Source of the DNA: Myxococcus llanfairpwllgwyngyllgogerychwyrndrobwllllantysiliogogogochensis
GTDB lineage: Bacteria; Myxococcota; Myxococcia; Myxococcales; Myxococcaceae
Direction of reading: 5' to 3'
Assembly: GCF_006636215.1 (NCBI RefSeq)
Contig: NZ_VIFM01000119.1
Coordinates: 1-32,507 of the forward strand
DNA length: 32,507 nucleotides
Shown here: positions 17,006-24,526 of the stretch, piece after piece
How the letters are laid out: every line of letters begins with the position of its first letter
How positions within the stretch are numbered: position 1 is the first letter of the stretch
Made by a program: the position numbers and the translations under genes
The notes under the pieces: model-generated
Database searches by the model: none
Seen by the model: the letters and a program-made list of their open reading frames with translations, nothing else
What the model was told of the DNA's origin: nothing

Positions 17006-17081
17006 GATGCGGAGGATGCGTTGGACGCATGGAGGAAACTTCGGGAGAACCCACGCCTGCTCGCTGACGAGAGGTGCCGGG

Positions 17082-17903
17082 ATGGGCTTGAAGACGCTGC
17101 GGTTGGCCCCTGAGGTCTGGGTCGTCACGGGGGAGGCATACGACTCGAATGCCACGCTGTTCCTCCGGGAGAGTGAGGTGCTGATGGTGGACGCGCTCGC
17201 GAGCCGGGCGGACGCGGAGGCGCTCCGGGAGTGGGTGGCTGGCTCACTGCGGGCCCAGGTGCGGCAGGTGGTCTGCACGCATGGCTTCAGCGACCACCTG
17301 GCGGGGCTCCAGGCGTTCCCGGAGGCGTCGGTGTGGGCTCACGCGCGGTTCGAGGAGACCTTTCGCCTGGAGCGCTTCCGCTCGGACGAGGAGACGGGCT
17401 TCTACCGTGCGCCGGACCGGTGCGTGGACGCGCCGTTGTCGCTGGAGTGGGGACGGTACACGCTGGACGTGTTCCCGAATCCCGGGCACACGGCGAGCAC
17501 GCTGAACCTCGACGTCCCCGCGTTGGACGTGTTGCTCAGCGCGGACATCGCGGTGGGGAACATGGCCTACGTCGCGTATGGCGAGCCGGCCGACATCGAT
17601 GCCGCGCTGGCCCGGGCCGAGGCGAGGGGGCGCACGAGGGTCATCCAGGGGCACGGCGGGGTGTCCTCCGCGCGCACGCTGGGGGCCGCGCGACACTACC
17701 TGCGGGCGCTGGAGGCGGCCGTGCGCGAGACGCGGGGCGTGCCGGAGCGTGTCCGCGCGATTCCGCTCGGAGCCTGTCTTCCGGAGGACGTGGAGGGAGG
17801 CGACTTCGAGGCGTTCTTCCACCGGAGGAACCTGGACGAGGTGCTCTCTCGGGGGCTGTGGTCCGCGTCGCCCCCGGGGGAGAGGCCAGGACGGAGCGGA
17901 TGA
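17082..17903 (+). CDS. Metallo-beta-lactamase-fold hydrolase with an altered metal motif
   Basis: 273 residues. The ATG at 17082 has GAGG 7 nt upstream and gives the normal fold start, so the earlier in-frame ATG at 17007 is rejected. The family HxHxDH motif appears as HGFSDH (residues 67-72), with Phe69 at the second His. The other ligands are present: His in PGHTAST, the bridging Asp in LLSADIAV, and the final His in IQGHGG. The Asp/His pair of site 2 is intact. It lacks a signal peptide. It is divergent from, and probably controlled by, the LysR regulator. Possible activities are lactonase, thioesterase or other hydrolase. The substitution suggests mononuclear or weakened metal binding. 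Confidence 0.88.
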   Translation: MGLKTLRLAPEVWVVTGEAYDSNATLFLRESEVLMVDALASRADAEALREWVAGSLRAQVRQVVCTHGFSDHLAGLQAFPEASVWAHARFEETFRLERFRSDEETGFYRAPDRCVDAPLSLEWGRYTLDVFPNPGHTASTLNLDVPALDVLLSADIAVGNMAYVAYGEPADIDAALARAEARGRTRVIQGHGGVSSARTLGAARHYLRALEAAVRETRGVPERVRAIPLGACLPEDVEGGDFEAFFHRRNLDEVLSRGLWSASPPGERPGRSG

Positions 17904-17941
17904 GCGCGACGGGGGCTGTGCGCGGCCAGTAAGGTGGCTGC

Positions 17942-18691
17942 ATGGCTCTCACCTCCCACCTGCGCGTCGTGCTGCACCAGACGCAGGGCCCGGACAATCT
18001 CGGCGCCGTGGCGCGCCTGGCTGCGAACTTTGGCGTGGCGGAGCTCGTGCTCTCCGATCCTCAACTGCAGGAGATGGACGGCGCCCGGCGCATGGCGGTG
18101 CACGCCGGCCATGTCCTGGAGGCCGCGCGAATCGTTCCCACCCTGCCCGAGGCGCTGGAGGACGTGGTGCTCGCGGTGGGGACCACTTCGCGGCAGAACC
18201 TGCGCGGCATGCCCACCCTCTCTCCCGAGGATGCGGTGGCGCTGCTGGCGCTGCACTCGCAGCGGGGGAAGGTGGCCCTGGTGCTCGGGGGCGAGAAGCG
18301 CGGCATGTCCGATGAGGACCTCAGCCACTGCCAGCAGGCGCTCGTCATTCCCACGCGGCCCGAGCAGCCCTCCATGAACCTGGCGCAGGCGGCGGCGGTC
18401 CTCCTGTACCTCTGTGCGCGCGAGCAGGTGGAGGTGGCGTCACCGGGCGCGGTGGAGGGCGCGCCGCTGCGGCTGGTGCAGGCGCTTCAGTCCTGGATGC
18501 GATTGGTCCTCCTGGAGGTGGGGTTCCTCAATCGGCAGGGACCGGATGCACTGCTCGCGGAGATGACCCACTCGCTCACCCGCTCGGCCTTGACGAGGCG
18601 GGAGGTGGAGCTGTGGCTGACCGCCTTCAAGCAAATCTCGCGTCTCGTGGTGGGCCCGATGGCGCGTCCGGAATCCGACAAGAAGGGCTGA
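17942..18691 (+). CDS. trmJ: TrmJ-type tRNA/rRNA 2'-O-methyltransferase (SPOUT)
   Basis: 249 residues, close to the 246 of E. coli TrmJ. The ATG at 17942 has AAGGTGG upstream. The SPOUT trefoil-knot motifs appear in order: motif 1 NLGAVARLAANFG near residue 20, motif 2 ALVLGGEKRGMSDED, and motif 3 SMNLAQAAAVLLY, which form the SAM site. A C-terminal helical extension follows. TrmJ methylates the ribose at position 32 of tRNA anticodon loops. It starts 38 bp after the MBL gene on the same strand and may be read through from it, though the functions are unrelated. Assignment to TrmJ rather than another SpoU-class enzyme is probable, not certain. Confidence 0.88.
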   Translation: MALTSHLRVVLHQTQGPDNLGAVARLAANFGVAELVLSDPQLQEMDGARRMAVHAGHVLEAARIVPTLPEALEDVVLAVGTTSRQNLRGMPTLSPEDAVALLALHSQRGKVALVLGGEKRGMSDEDLSHCQQALVIPTRPEQPSMNLAQAAAVLLYLCAREQVEVASPGAVEGAPLRLVQALQSWMRLVLLEVGFLNRQGPDALLAEMTHSLTRSALTRREVELWLTAFKQISRLVVGPMARPESDKKG

Positions 18692-18802
18692 GGCGTGCGG
18701 AGGACTCCAGGTCCACGAGCACTGCCCGGGGGCCGTCGTCATCCAGGACGGGTGGGTGGTGTACGGTGCCCGCGGGATTCAGCCCTGGAGCGAAGGAGCG
18801 AT

Positions 18803-19615
18803 ATGCGCATCACTCGGATGGCCGTCGTGTTGTTGTCCACCCTCGCTGTCCTCTCCTTGGTGGGAGGGGCGGGTGAAGCCGTTGCCCAGACGAGCCCCAA
18901 GCTCGTCGCCAATGGCATGAAGATCATCTTCAACCCGGCCTATCCGGAGGCCTTCTGCACAATGGGCCCGGTCGGAACCGACAGCTATGGCAACCGGGTC
19001 GGCATCACCGCGGGACACTGCCTCGACGGTGGCGACACCTACGAAGGTGTCCTGATTCCCTATGGTCTGGCGCCCATCTACGACGCCAACGACGTGGCGT
19101 TTGGTCCCATCGGATACATGCGATTCATCAAGCCGAAGGCACTCCAGCCGTTTCTGGACTACGCCATCCTCCAGTTCGTCGAGGACGTGCAGCTCTCGGC
19201 CCAGGGCCCGCATCTCAAAATCACCGGGGTGCTCGTGATCGAAGGCAGCCGGGAGAACCTGCTGGGTGCCGCCTGGTTCAACAACAACGAGCTGGTGACG
19301 TCGGCGCCGTCCGGCACCTACTACGGCCGTATCACCAACAACAGCAATGGTCTGTACCAGTGCTGGGCCCAGCACGCGGCCGGCGACTCGGGAGGCCCTG
19401 TCATCTGGCATGTTCCGGGGAGCGCGTACCCGTCGTCGTCGAACAACTTCCAGTCCGAGGGTCCGTGGGCCGGCATCACCACCCGTCGGTCGATTGCCAT
19501 TCCGCCGTACGTCTACACCTCATCGGCCAACATCCTGAAGGACCTCCGCCTGCGGGACGCGGCCAGCGGGTTCGACGGCACGGTGATGGGGGCGGGATTC
19601 CAGACGACGCCCTGA
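18803..19615 (+). CDS. Secreted trypsin-like serine protease
   Basis: 270 residues. The ATG at 18803 has GAAGGAG 6 nt upstream; an in-frame ATG at 18695 is discarded because it would precede the signal peptide. Residues 1-28 are a signal peptide ending AVAQ. The catalytic triad of the chymotrypsin fold is visible: His72 in ITAGHC, Asp119 in FLDYAIL, and Ser196 in GDSGGPV. Cys residues flank both the His and Ser motifs. The protein has little room for a propeptide, about 20 residues, so activation may not need long processing. Probable extracellular protein digestion. Substrate preference cannot be read. Confidence 0.92.
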   Translation: MRITRMAVVLLSTLAVLSLVGGAGEAVAQTSPKLVANGMKIIFNPAYPEAFCTMGPVGTDSYGNRVGITAGHCLDGGDTYEGVLIPYGLAPIYDANDVAFGPIGYMRFIKPKALQPFLDYAILQFVEDVQLSAQGPHLKITGVLVIEGSRENLLGAAWFNNNELVTSAPSGTYYGRITNNSNGLYQCWAQHAAGDSGGPVIWHVPGSAYPSSSNNFQSEGPWAGITTRRSIAIPPYVYTSSANILKDLRLRDAASGFDGTVMGAGFQTTP

Positions 19616-19648
19616 GCGGAGTGTGTCGCGGCTTCGTTCCTGGGGCCG

Positions 19649-20113
19649 TCACTCGCGCAGCCAGGCGAGGATGACGTCCTTGTCGCCCGTCGCCAGCATG
19701 TATGGCGTGCCTGGGGCGATGACGCCCTTGCGGGCCGCGACACCTTCCACCGCGTCCTGCGCGTGGGTGAGCTGCACGCCGGCTCCACCTCCGCCGAGAA
19801 CGAGGGGCGCACCCATCTTGAGGTCGAGCACCACCACCTGGCGCCGCGCGGGTCGCGGCTCCGCCATGTCCACGACGACGAAGTCACCCGCGAAGCGGCG
19901 TTGGTCGCAGCGGAAGACCCACAGGTTCGGCTTGCGGCCGAGCAGCTCTCGCGCGAAGGGCTTCTCGTCACTCTTCATGGCGTAGCGCTCGGAGAGCAGG
20001 CTGGCGGTGGAGAGCGGATAGCCCTCCTCTTTAGCGAGGAGCAGCGCCCACGGATTGGCGAGCCGGAGCTGCGACAGCAAGACGGGCAGGACGATGGGAG
20101 GCTCGCGAGGCAT
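19649..20113 (-). CDS. Conserved-looking protein of unknown function, 154 residues
   Basis: I do not recognise this protein. The 154-residue frame has coherent codon use and a globular composition, with a helical N-terminal half (SQLRLANPWALLLAKEEGYP) and a C-terminal half with GDFVVVDM and RRQVVVLDLKMG strands, then a GGGGAG turn. No signal peptide or membrane segment is seen, so it is probably cytoplasmic. It is convergent with the serine protease (33-bp gap) and divergent from the small secreted protein at 20250. The ATG at 20113 has only a weak ribosome binding site. It could be a small regulator or binding protein; no function is assigned. Confidence 0.65.
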   Translation of the reverse strand: MPREPPIVLPVLLSQLRLANPWALLLAKEEGYPLSTASLLSERYAMKSDEKPFARELLGRKPNLWVFRCDQRRFAGDFVVVDMAEPRPARRQVVVLDLKMGAPLVLGGGGAGVQLTHAQDAVEGVAARKGVIAPGTPYMLATGDKDVILAWLRE

Positions 20114-20249
20114 GGGTGGGCGTGCTCGACGGGCGGGGTTGCTCGTGTCGGACAGTCATTCAAACACGTCGCGGCGCCCCTGGGTTCCAGCGCGCCCCCT
20201 GGCTCTGGTAAGGGGACGCGGTTGTCAAACCACACCCTGGAGTCTTCGC

Positions 20250-20774
20250 ATGTCCCGAATTTCCCGCCACGCGCTCGTGCTCGCCCTGATGCTCACTTCC
20301 ACCTCTGCTCTCGCGGGTTCGCAGTGGGTGCAGGCGCGCACGGTGCTCAACACGTGCGGCTACTTCAGCACCTCCCAGGCGGAAATCACCCTCACGTACC
20401 GCAACGATGACCTGCCCTGGGGGACGAGCGTGGTCCTCATCTACGGCTGGGGCGGGAGCACCGGCCCCACCAGCACGTTCGACTGGGCTCCGGCGCCGCA
20501 GACCGTCGAGGCGCCGGCGGTGGCTCCGTACCACTGGGGCACCACGGTGACGGGTGTCATCCGCGCGCGGTCGTCCACGCAGTACACGAGCATCAACTAC
20601 GTCTGGAAGGTGGTCCTCCCGGATGGTCAGGAGTTCTACGAGAAGGGCAATGGCTCCACCTACGGCTACTACGCCGCGGACTTCTCGCAGGTGCCCATGC
20701 CGTGCACCAACACCGCTGGCAGCTTCATCGGAACTCCGACTCCGCTGATCATCACCACCGTCGTCAAGAACTGA
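20250..20774 (+). CDS. Small secreted protein of unknown function
   Basis: 174 residues from the ATG at 20250 (GGAG 7 nt upstream). A clear signal peptide, MSRISRHALVLALMLTS followed by ALAG, indicates export. The mature protein is rich in Trp, Tyr, Thr and beta-strand patterns such as ITLTYRNDDLPWGTSVVLIYGWG, suggesting an all-beta domain. Two Cys in the mature protein, near its two ends (NTCGYF and MPCTN), could form a disulfide. No catalytic motif is seen. A binding or carbohydrate-interacting role is only a guess. Two hairpins follow the stop codon. Confidence 0.8.
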   Translation: MSRISRHALVLALMLTSTSALAGSQWVQARTVLNTCGYFSTSQAEITLTYRNDDLPWGTSVVLIYGWGGSTGPTSTFDWAPAPQTVEAPAVAPYHWGTTVTGVIRARSSTQYTSINYVWKVVLPDGQEFYEKGNGSTYGYYAADFSQVPMPCTNTAGSFIGTPTPLIITTVVKN

Positions 20775-20786
20775 CGGTCCTTCCGA

Positions 20787-20803
20787 GCACGGGCGTCCCG
20801 TGC
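20787..20803 (+). terminator. Hairpin after the small secreted protein
   Basis: GCACGGG and CCCGTGC form a perfect 7-bp stem with a CGT loop, 12 bp after the stop. No T-tract follows. Confidence 0.5.
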
Positions 20804-20811
20804 ATGGCGAG

Positions 20812-20854
20812 GATGGCCCCTCACCCGTCGGTCATCGATGGGGAAGGGGCCATC
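20812..20854. other. 10-bp inverted repeat upstream of the PilO-like gene
   Basis: GATGGCCCCT and AGGGGCCATC are perfect arms around 23 nt. Together with the hairpin at 20787 it makes a tandem structured zone before the gene at 20928. It may be a second terminator or a leader element. Confidence 0.4.
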
Positions 20855-20927
20855 GGCGCAACTCCCGTCCTTCGCGCCGAAGAAATGGGCGATAGGCTGC
20901 GCCTGATGCCGTCCCCAGGAGATGAGG

Positions 20928-21839
20928 ATGACTCACCAGCGGTCTGAGAGAAGGCTCTTCACGCGGGCTATTCATCCCATCGTGGTGTGGGCCTGTCTTG
21001 TCGCGGTCGCCGTCGGGGGCATGGCCTGCGAGACGGAGGAGATTCGGGAACTCAGGAATCAGGCGCGACTCGCGGCGCTTCATCGTTCTGAGTTGGCGGA
21101 CCGAATCAAGTACCGCGCTGATTGGGAGCGTGATCTGCGAGCCGTCGAGGCTCGACTGCGCTTCTACTGCCCCCCGGTCGACCAGGAGGAACTGCTGTCC
21201 CGGCTGACGCCATTCGTCGCGGGTGCGGATGTGAAGGTGCTTCACGAGAGTAGCGATGGGGTGGTGCTTCGGCTGCAATGGGCGAGTCGGGCGGGCGATA
21301 TTGTCGACACGATGTTGGAGTTCGCGAAGGTCGTGCCCTTCCTCTCGCTCAATCGGCTCTCCATTCAGCGCGAGGCGTGGTCGGTGGACGTGGAGACAGG
21401 GCCGGCCTGTCCAACGCTGGAGGAACAGGCGGCCAGGGTCACCCGATTCCCACTGCCCCCGCGTGGGATGCTCTGGAATGAAACGAGTCGAAAGTTGCGG
21501 GCCGAGATTCTCGCCGCGCAGCGCGACATCCAGCGATGGGAGTCCACCACCTTGGCTGGAGGCCTCGCGGTCGTCACGTCCCGCATGGTCCTGAACGATC
21601 GTCTTCGTGCTCAGCAGTTGGGTGGGCCTGAGCACCTGTTCGGGCAATTGCGAGCGCTCAACGGGCTCATCGAGGGGGCGGTCGTGCCCGAGATGACGCT
21701 CTCCAGGATTCCAGATGGAAGATGGCTTCTTGAAGGCAACCCTGCTGGGACGGATACGGCCTGGGCCGAACGCATGGCGCAGGCCGGCTACAGGTTGGAG
21801 GGAGGCCCGGAGGGGCCCCAAGTGCTGATTCGTCGCTGA
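20928..21839 (+). CDS. Membrane-anchored or lipoprotein with PilO/GspM-like layout, function unknown
   Basis: 303 residues. The ATG at 20928 is preferred because AGGAG (20917-20921) lies 6 nt upstream; an ATG at 20922 directly abuts it. The N-terminus has basic residues, then a hydrophobic segment ending GGMAC, which may be a weak lipobox or a simple anchor. Residues about 38-80 are charged and probably coiled coil (ELRNQARLAALHRSELADR), followed by a domain with LLSRLTPFVAGADVKVL and FLSLNRLSIQREAWSVDVE. This coil plus ferredoxin-like layout resembles PilO or GspM, which align pilus or secretion machinery, but no PilM/N/P genes are adjacent. A second charged coil lies near 190-205. Function is unproven. 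Confidence 0.75.
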   Translation: MTHQRSERRLFTRAIHPIVVWACLVAVAVGGMACETEEIRELRNQARLAALHRSELADRIKYRADWERDLRAVEARLRFYCPPVDQEELLSRLTPFVAGADVKVLHESSDGVVLRLQWASRAGDIVDTMLEFAKVVPFLSLNRLSIQREAWSVDVETGPACPTLEEQAARVTRFPLPPRGMLWNETSRKLRAEILAAQRDIQRWESTTLAGGLAVVTSRMVLNDRLRAQQLGGPEHLFGQLRALNGLIEGAVVPEMTLSRIPDGRWLLEGNPAGTDTAWAERMAQAGYRLEGGPEGPQVLIRR

Positions 21840-21846
21840 CGTCGTG

Positions 21847-21869
21847 CGAGGGCTCGCCACCAGCCCTCG
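21847..21869. terminator. Hairpin between convergent genes
   Basis: CGAGGGCT (21847-21854) and AGCCCTCG (21862-21869) form a perfect 8-bp stem with a 7-nt loop, followed by a weakly T-containing CTTGTTTC. It lies between the PilO-like gene and the dehydrogenase. Confidence 0.6.
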
Positions 21870-21964
21870 GCGATACTCAAGGCTTGTTTCAGCCCGCGAG
21901 GTCCTCGGGTGTTTGTTTGCGAATGATTGTCAGGGACCTGGACTGGGGAGTGACTCCACTTCGC

Positions 21965-22651
21965 TCACCAGTCGATGCGCGCGCCCCGGAAGTCGAAGAA
22001 GCCTCCGCTGTCCTGCGGCGTCACGCGGTCCAGCACCGCGAGCAGCCCCGCGGCGGACTCGGACACCTGCGTCGGCGCGCTCGCGCCGCCCATGTCCGTC
22101 TGTACCCAGCCGGGACTGATGGTCACCACGATGAGTCCCTCGCCGCGCAAGTCCGCCGCGAGCGAGCGCGTCGCCATGTTCAGCGCCGCTTTCGACATCC
22201 GGTAGCCGTAGCCTCCGCCCGACGTGTTGTCCGTGATGGAACCGAGCCCCGAGCTGAGGCTGGCGATCTTCGCCCCGGGCGTCCCGCGCAGTCGCGGCAG
22301 CACCGCGCGAGTCACTCGCAGGGCACCGAGCGCGTTCACCTGCAGCATCTGGAGCGCGTCCTCGAGCGAGACGTCCTCGAGGTCGTCTCGCCGGGTGCGC
22401 CGGCCCGCGTTGTTGATGAGCAGGTCCACTGGCTCCGTCAGCGCGGCGGCGAACGCGCGCACGCTCTCGTCGCTGGTCACGTCGAGGGCATACACCCGCA
22501 GCCGGCCGCCGGAGGCATCCGCGAGGGTGGTGAGTTCGCGGGCCTGCGCCGGCTCTCGGGCTCCCGCGTGCACGGTGTCGCCGCGCGCGAGGTACTGCCG
22601 GGTGAGCTCCAGGCCGATGCCACGGTTGGCGCCTGTGATGACGAGATTCAT
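21965..22651 (-). CDS. Short-chain dehydrogenase, C-factor (CsgA)-like
   Basis: 228 residues, starting at ATG 22651 with the Rossmann strand MNLVITGANRGIG; the longer in-frame start at 22798 adds no domain. It has the NAD(P) loop TGANRGIG, NNAG, a Ser in SLSSG, and catalytic Tyr150/Lys154 in YRMSK. The segments YRMSKAALNMA, PGWVQTDMGG, and the GGFFDF terminus closely match remembered Myxococcus CsgA, the C-signal protein (about 229 residues) needed for aggregation and sporulation. CsgA also acts as a dehydrogenase. This may be a CsgA paralogue rather than csgA itself. No clear ribosome binding site is seen. It is convergent with the upstream gene and divergent from a lipoprotein gene. Confidence 0.9.
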   Translation of the reverse strand: MNLVITGANRGIGLELTRQYLARGDTVHAGAREPAQARELTTLADASGGRLRVYALDVTSDESVRAFAAALTEPVDLLINNAGRRTRRDDLEDVSLEDALQMLQVNALGALRVTRAVLPRLRGTPGAKIASLSSGLGSITDNTSGGGYGYRMSKAALNMATRSLAADLRGEGLIVVTISPGWVQTDMGGASAPTQVSESAAGLLAVLDRVTPQDSGGFFDFRGARIDW

Positions 22652-22858
22652 GGCGCCGGACCATAGACCTGGACCTCGTCTGATGGGGGGACTGTGGGGC
22701 ACGTGGGCCACACGATGGGGGGTTGTCCCCCCTGTCTCCGCGCCAGTGAGCCCGTGTCGCCGAGCGCATCCGTGGAGGAGTTCGTGTGAGCGCTCCATGG
22801 CATGTCACTTGCCTGGGCCCACGCGCGGGCGTTCAGCCATCTTGTCTCGGAGCAGTGC

Positions 22859-24376
22859 ATGACCACGGGCCGTCTGAGCCGACGTTTGTCTCCTTGGATT
22901 CTCTTCGTGTCGCTCTCACTCGTCGTCGCGGGATGCGACTCGTCGGACCCCTCTCCTGGGGAGCAACCCTCACCCGACGGCGGGACGACGTCACCGGATG
23001 GAGGAGGGCCGCAGCCCGACGGCGGGACGACGTCACCGGATGGAGGAGGGCCGCAGCCCGACGGCGGGACGACTTCACCGGATGGCGGGCAGCAGCCTCC
23101 TCCCGAGTTCACCTGGGGCCATGGCACGGAGACCGGCACGTTGGTGGGCAACGTGTGGACGCCGGGGCGTGACGCGACGGGGCTCGTGAACGAGGTGTCG
23201 TGGGCGCTCGTCCCGAAGGACCGGTGGATTGAAGTCGCGGGGACTCCGCTCACCACGCTCGATGCGGAGGTCAAGGCGGCGCTTCCTGGCTTCCGGGACC
23301 TCGGCTCGCAGGGAATCGCCGGGGTCATCAACGCATACTCGGGGGTCGCGTTGGATGGGCCGCGCGCGCGTTGGTGGGCCTTCGGTGGGGGCCACGCGGA
23401 CAGCTCCAACAACGGCATCTACCGCTTCGACATGGCGAAGATGCGCTGGAGCATCGAGCAGCTCCCGGACCACTCGGCGAACTGGGCGGAGGTTCCCTGG
23501 GGGAACACATACAGCAGCTATCCACCCGCCTCGGAGTACGCCAGGTTGCATCCGGACAGCGACGTCACCGGGGACGAGTTCTTCGACCCGGCCCGGCCCG
23601 CTGCCTCGACAGGCAACCCCACGGCCCGTCATACCTACAACGGACTCGTCTACAACCCGGACCTCGATGAGGTTGCCTTTGGCGTCCGGCGCATGTGGCG
23701 TTACAGCCTGACGACGCGCAAGTGGACGCGCCACAACCCGTTCAACACCCCGGGTGCCTCCTACAATGGAGAGACGGGTTACGGTGGCGCGGCCGGGTGG
23801 ACGTTCTGGGACGAGGTGGCGGGCCGTTATGTGTTTGGCCCCACGGAGAACGGCAACTATTCGCGGTGGTGGTCGTTCGGAACCGCGGACAAGTCCTGGA
23901 AGTGGGAGGTCATCACGCCTCCCACCTGGTTCTTCGCGCAGATGGCCAGGGTGGGGCGCACGCTGGTGAGCTTCCCGGCTCCAGGGCACGAGGAGTCGCA
24001 CGTGCACTTTCCCCGACTGATCACCTACGACCTGGACACGACGAAGTGGGGCGAGCTGAAGCTCACGAGCGACCTGGTGCGTGCGCGCTGCTACCCCGAA
24101 TACTTCGAGGGACAGGTGTTCGCCTACGTGCCTCCGCTCAATCGCTACATCGCCGCGTTCCGGTATGACCGCGATGGCGATGGGAGCTTCGAGTACCGGA
24201 CCTACGAGGTCGACCCGGTGGCCCTCACGCTGCGCGAGGCCCCCGAGTACGAAGCGGGGGCCTTCGGCGGGTGGCACGAGCTGGTCAAGAACCGCTTCTT
24301 CTACCTGGCGACGCACCACGCCCTCGTCTACGTGCGCAGGGGTGAAGAGAACCTGCGGGTCTTCAGGCTCCCTTGA
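22859..24376 (+). CDS. Kelch/galactose-oxidase-like surface lipoprotein
   Basis: 505 residues from the ATG at 22859, which has GGAG 6 nt upstream. The signal peptide ends VAGC (Cys26), a canonical lipobox. Residues about 27-80 are a Pro/Asp/Gly/Thr/Ser linker built from a repeated 14-residue unit. The remaining 420 residues form repeated beta-blades with motifs such as RWWAFGGGHADSSNNG, GYGGAAGWTFWDE and FGTADKSWKWE. Kelch-like glycine doublets followed by Tyr/Trp indicate a six- or seven-bladed propeller. No copper-site set of galactose oxidase was confirmed. It probably displays a binding or oxidase domain on the cell surface. Its DNA repeat is listed separately. Confidence 0.87.
   Translation: MTTGRLSRRLSPWILFVSLSLVVAGCDSSDPSPGEQPSPDGGTTSPDGGGPQPDGGTTSPDGGGPQPDGGTTSPDGGQQPPPEFTWGHGTETGTLVGNVWTPGRDATGLVNEVSWALVPKDRWIEVAGTPLTTLDAEVKAALPGFRDLGSQGIAGVINAYSGVALDGPRARWWAFGGGHADSSNNGIYRFDMAKMRWSIEQLPDHSANWAEVPWGNTYSSYPPASEYARLHPDSDVTGDEFFDPARPAASTGNPTARHTYNGLVYNPDLDEVAFGVRRMWRYSLTTRKWTRHNPFNTPGASYNGETGYGGAAGWTFWDEVAGRYVFGPTENGNYSRWWSFGTADKSWKWEVITPPTWFFAQMARVGRTLVSFPAPGHEESHVHFPRLITYDLDTTKWGELKLTSDLVRARCYPEYFEGQVFAYVPPLNRYIAAFRYDRDGDGSFEYRTYEVDPVALTLREAPEYEAGAFGGWHELVKNRFFYLATHHALVYVRRGEENLRVFRLP
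22973..23084 (+). repeat. 42-bp in-frame tandem repeat (two full copies plus a partial)
   Basis: Copies at 22973-23014 and 23015-23056 are identical, and a third partial copy (to about 23084) carries one G-to-T change. Each encodes the 14 residues PDGGTTSPDGGGPQ. The unit is 42 bp, so gain or loss keeps the reading frame and would only change the length of the lipoprotein linker. Confidence 0.9.
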
Positions 24377-24526
24377 GCCAGGGCAGATTCCTGGCGCACG
24401 TGAACATGTGCTGGGGGTGCCTCCATCGCCCAACGCGGCACAGCGCCCTGTCGTGGAGGACTTCCCCCCCAACTTGCGTCAATAGCTGGAAAGCACGTAA
24501 ATCGACAGAAAGCCGGGAGGGCCCGC

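Noticed and set aside
22833-23084. Short repeated array that might suggest CRISPR
   Set aside because: The repeat units are directly adjacent with no spacers and stay in frame in a coding region.
23075-24472. 465-codon minus-strand frame opposite the kelch-like lipoprotein
   Set aside because: It is a shadow of GC-rich codons; no homologous motif is seen.
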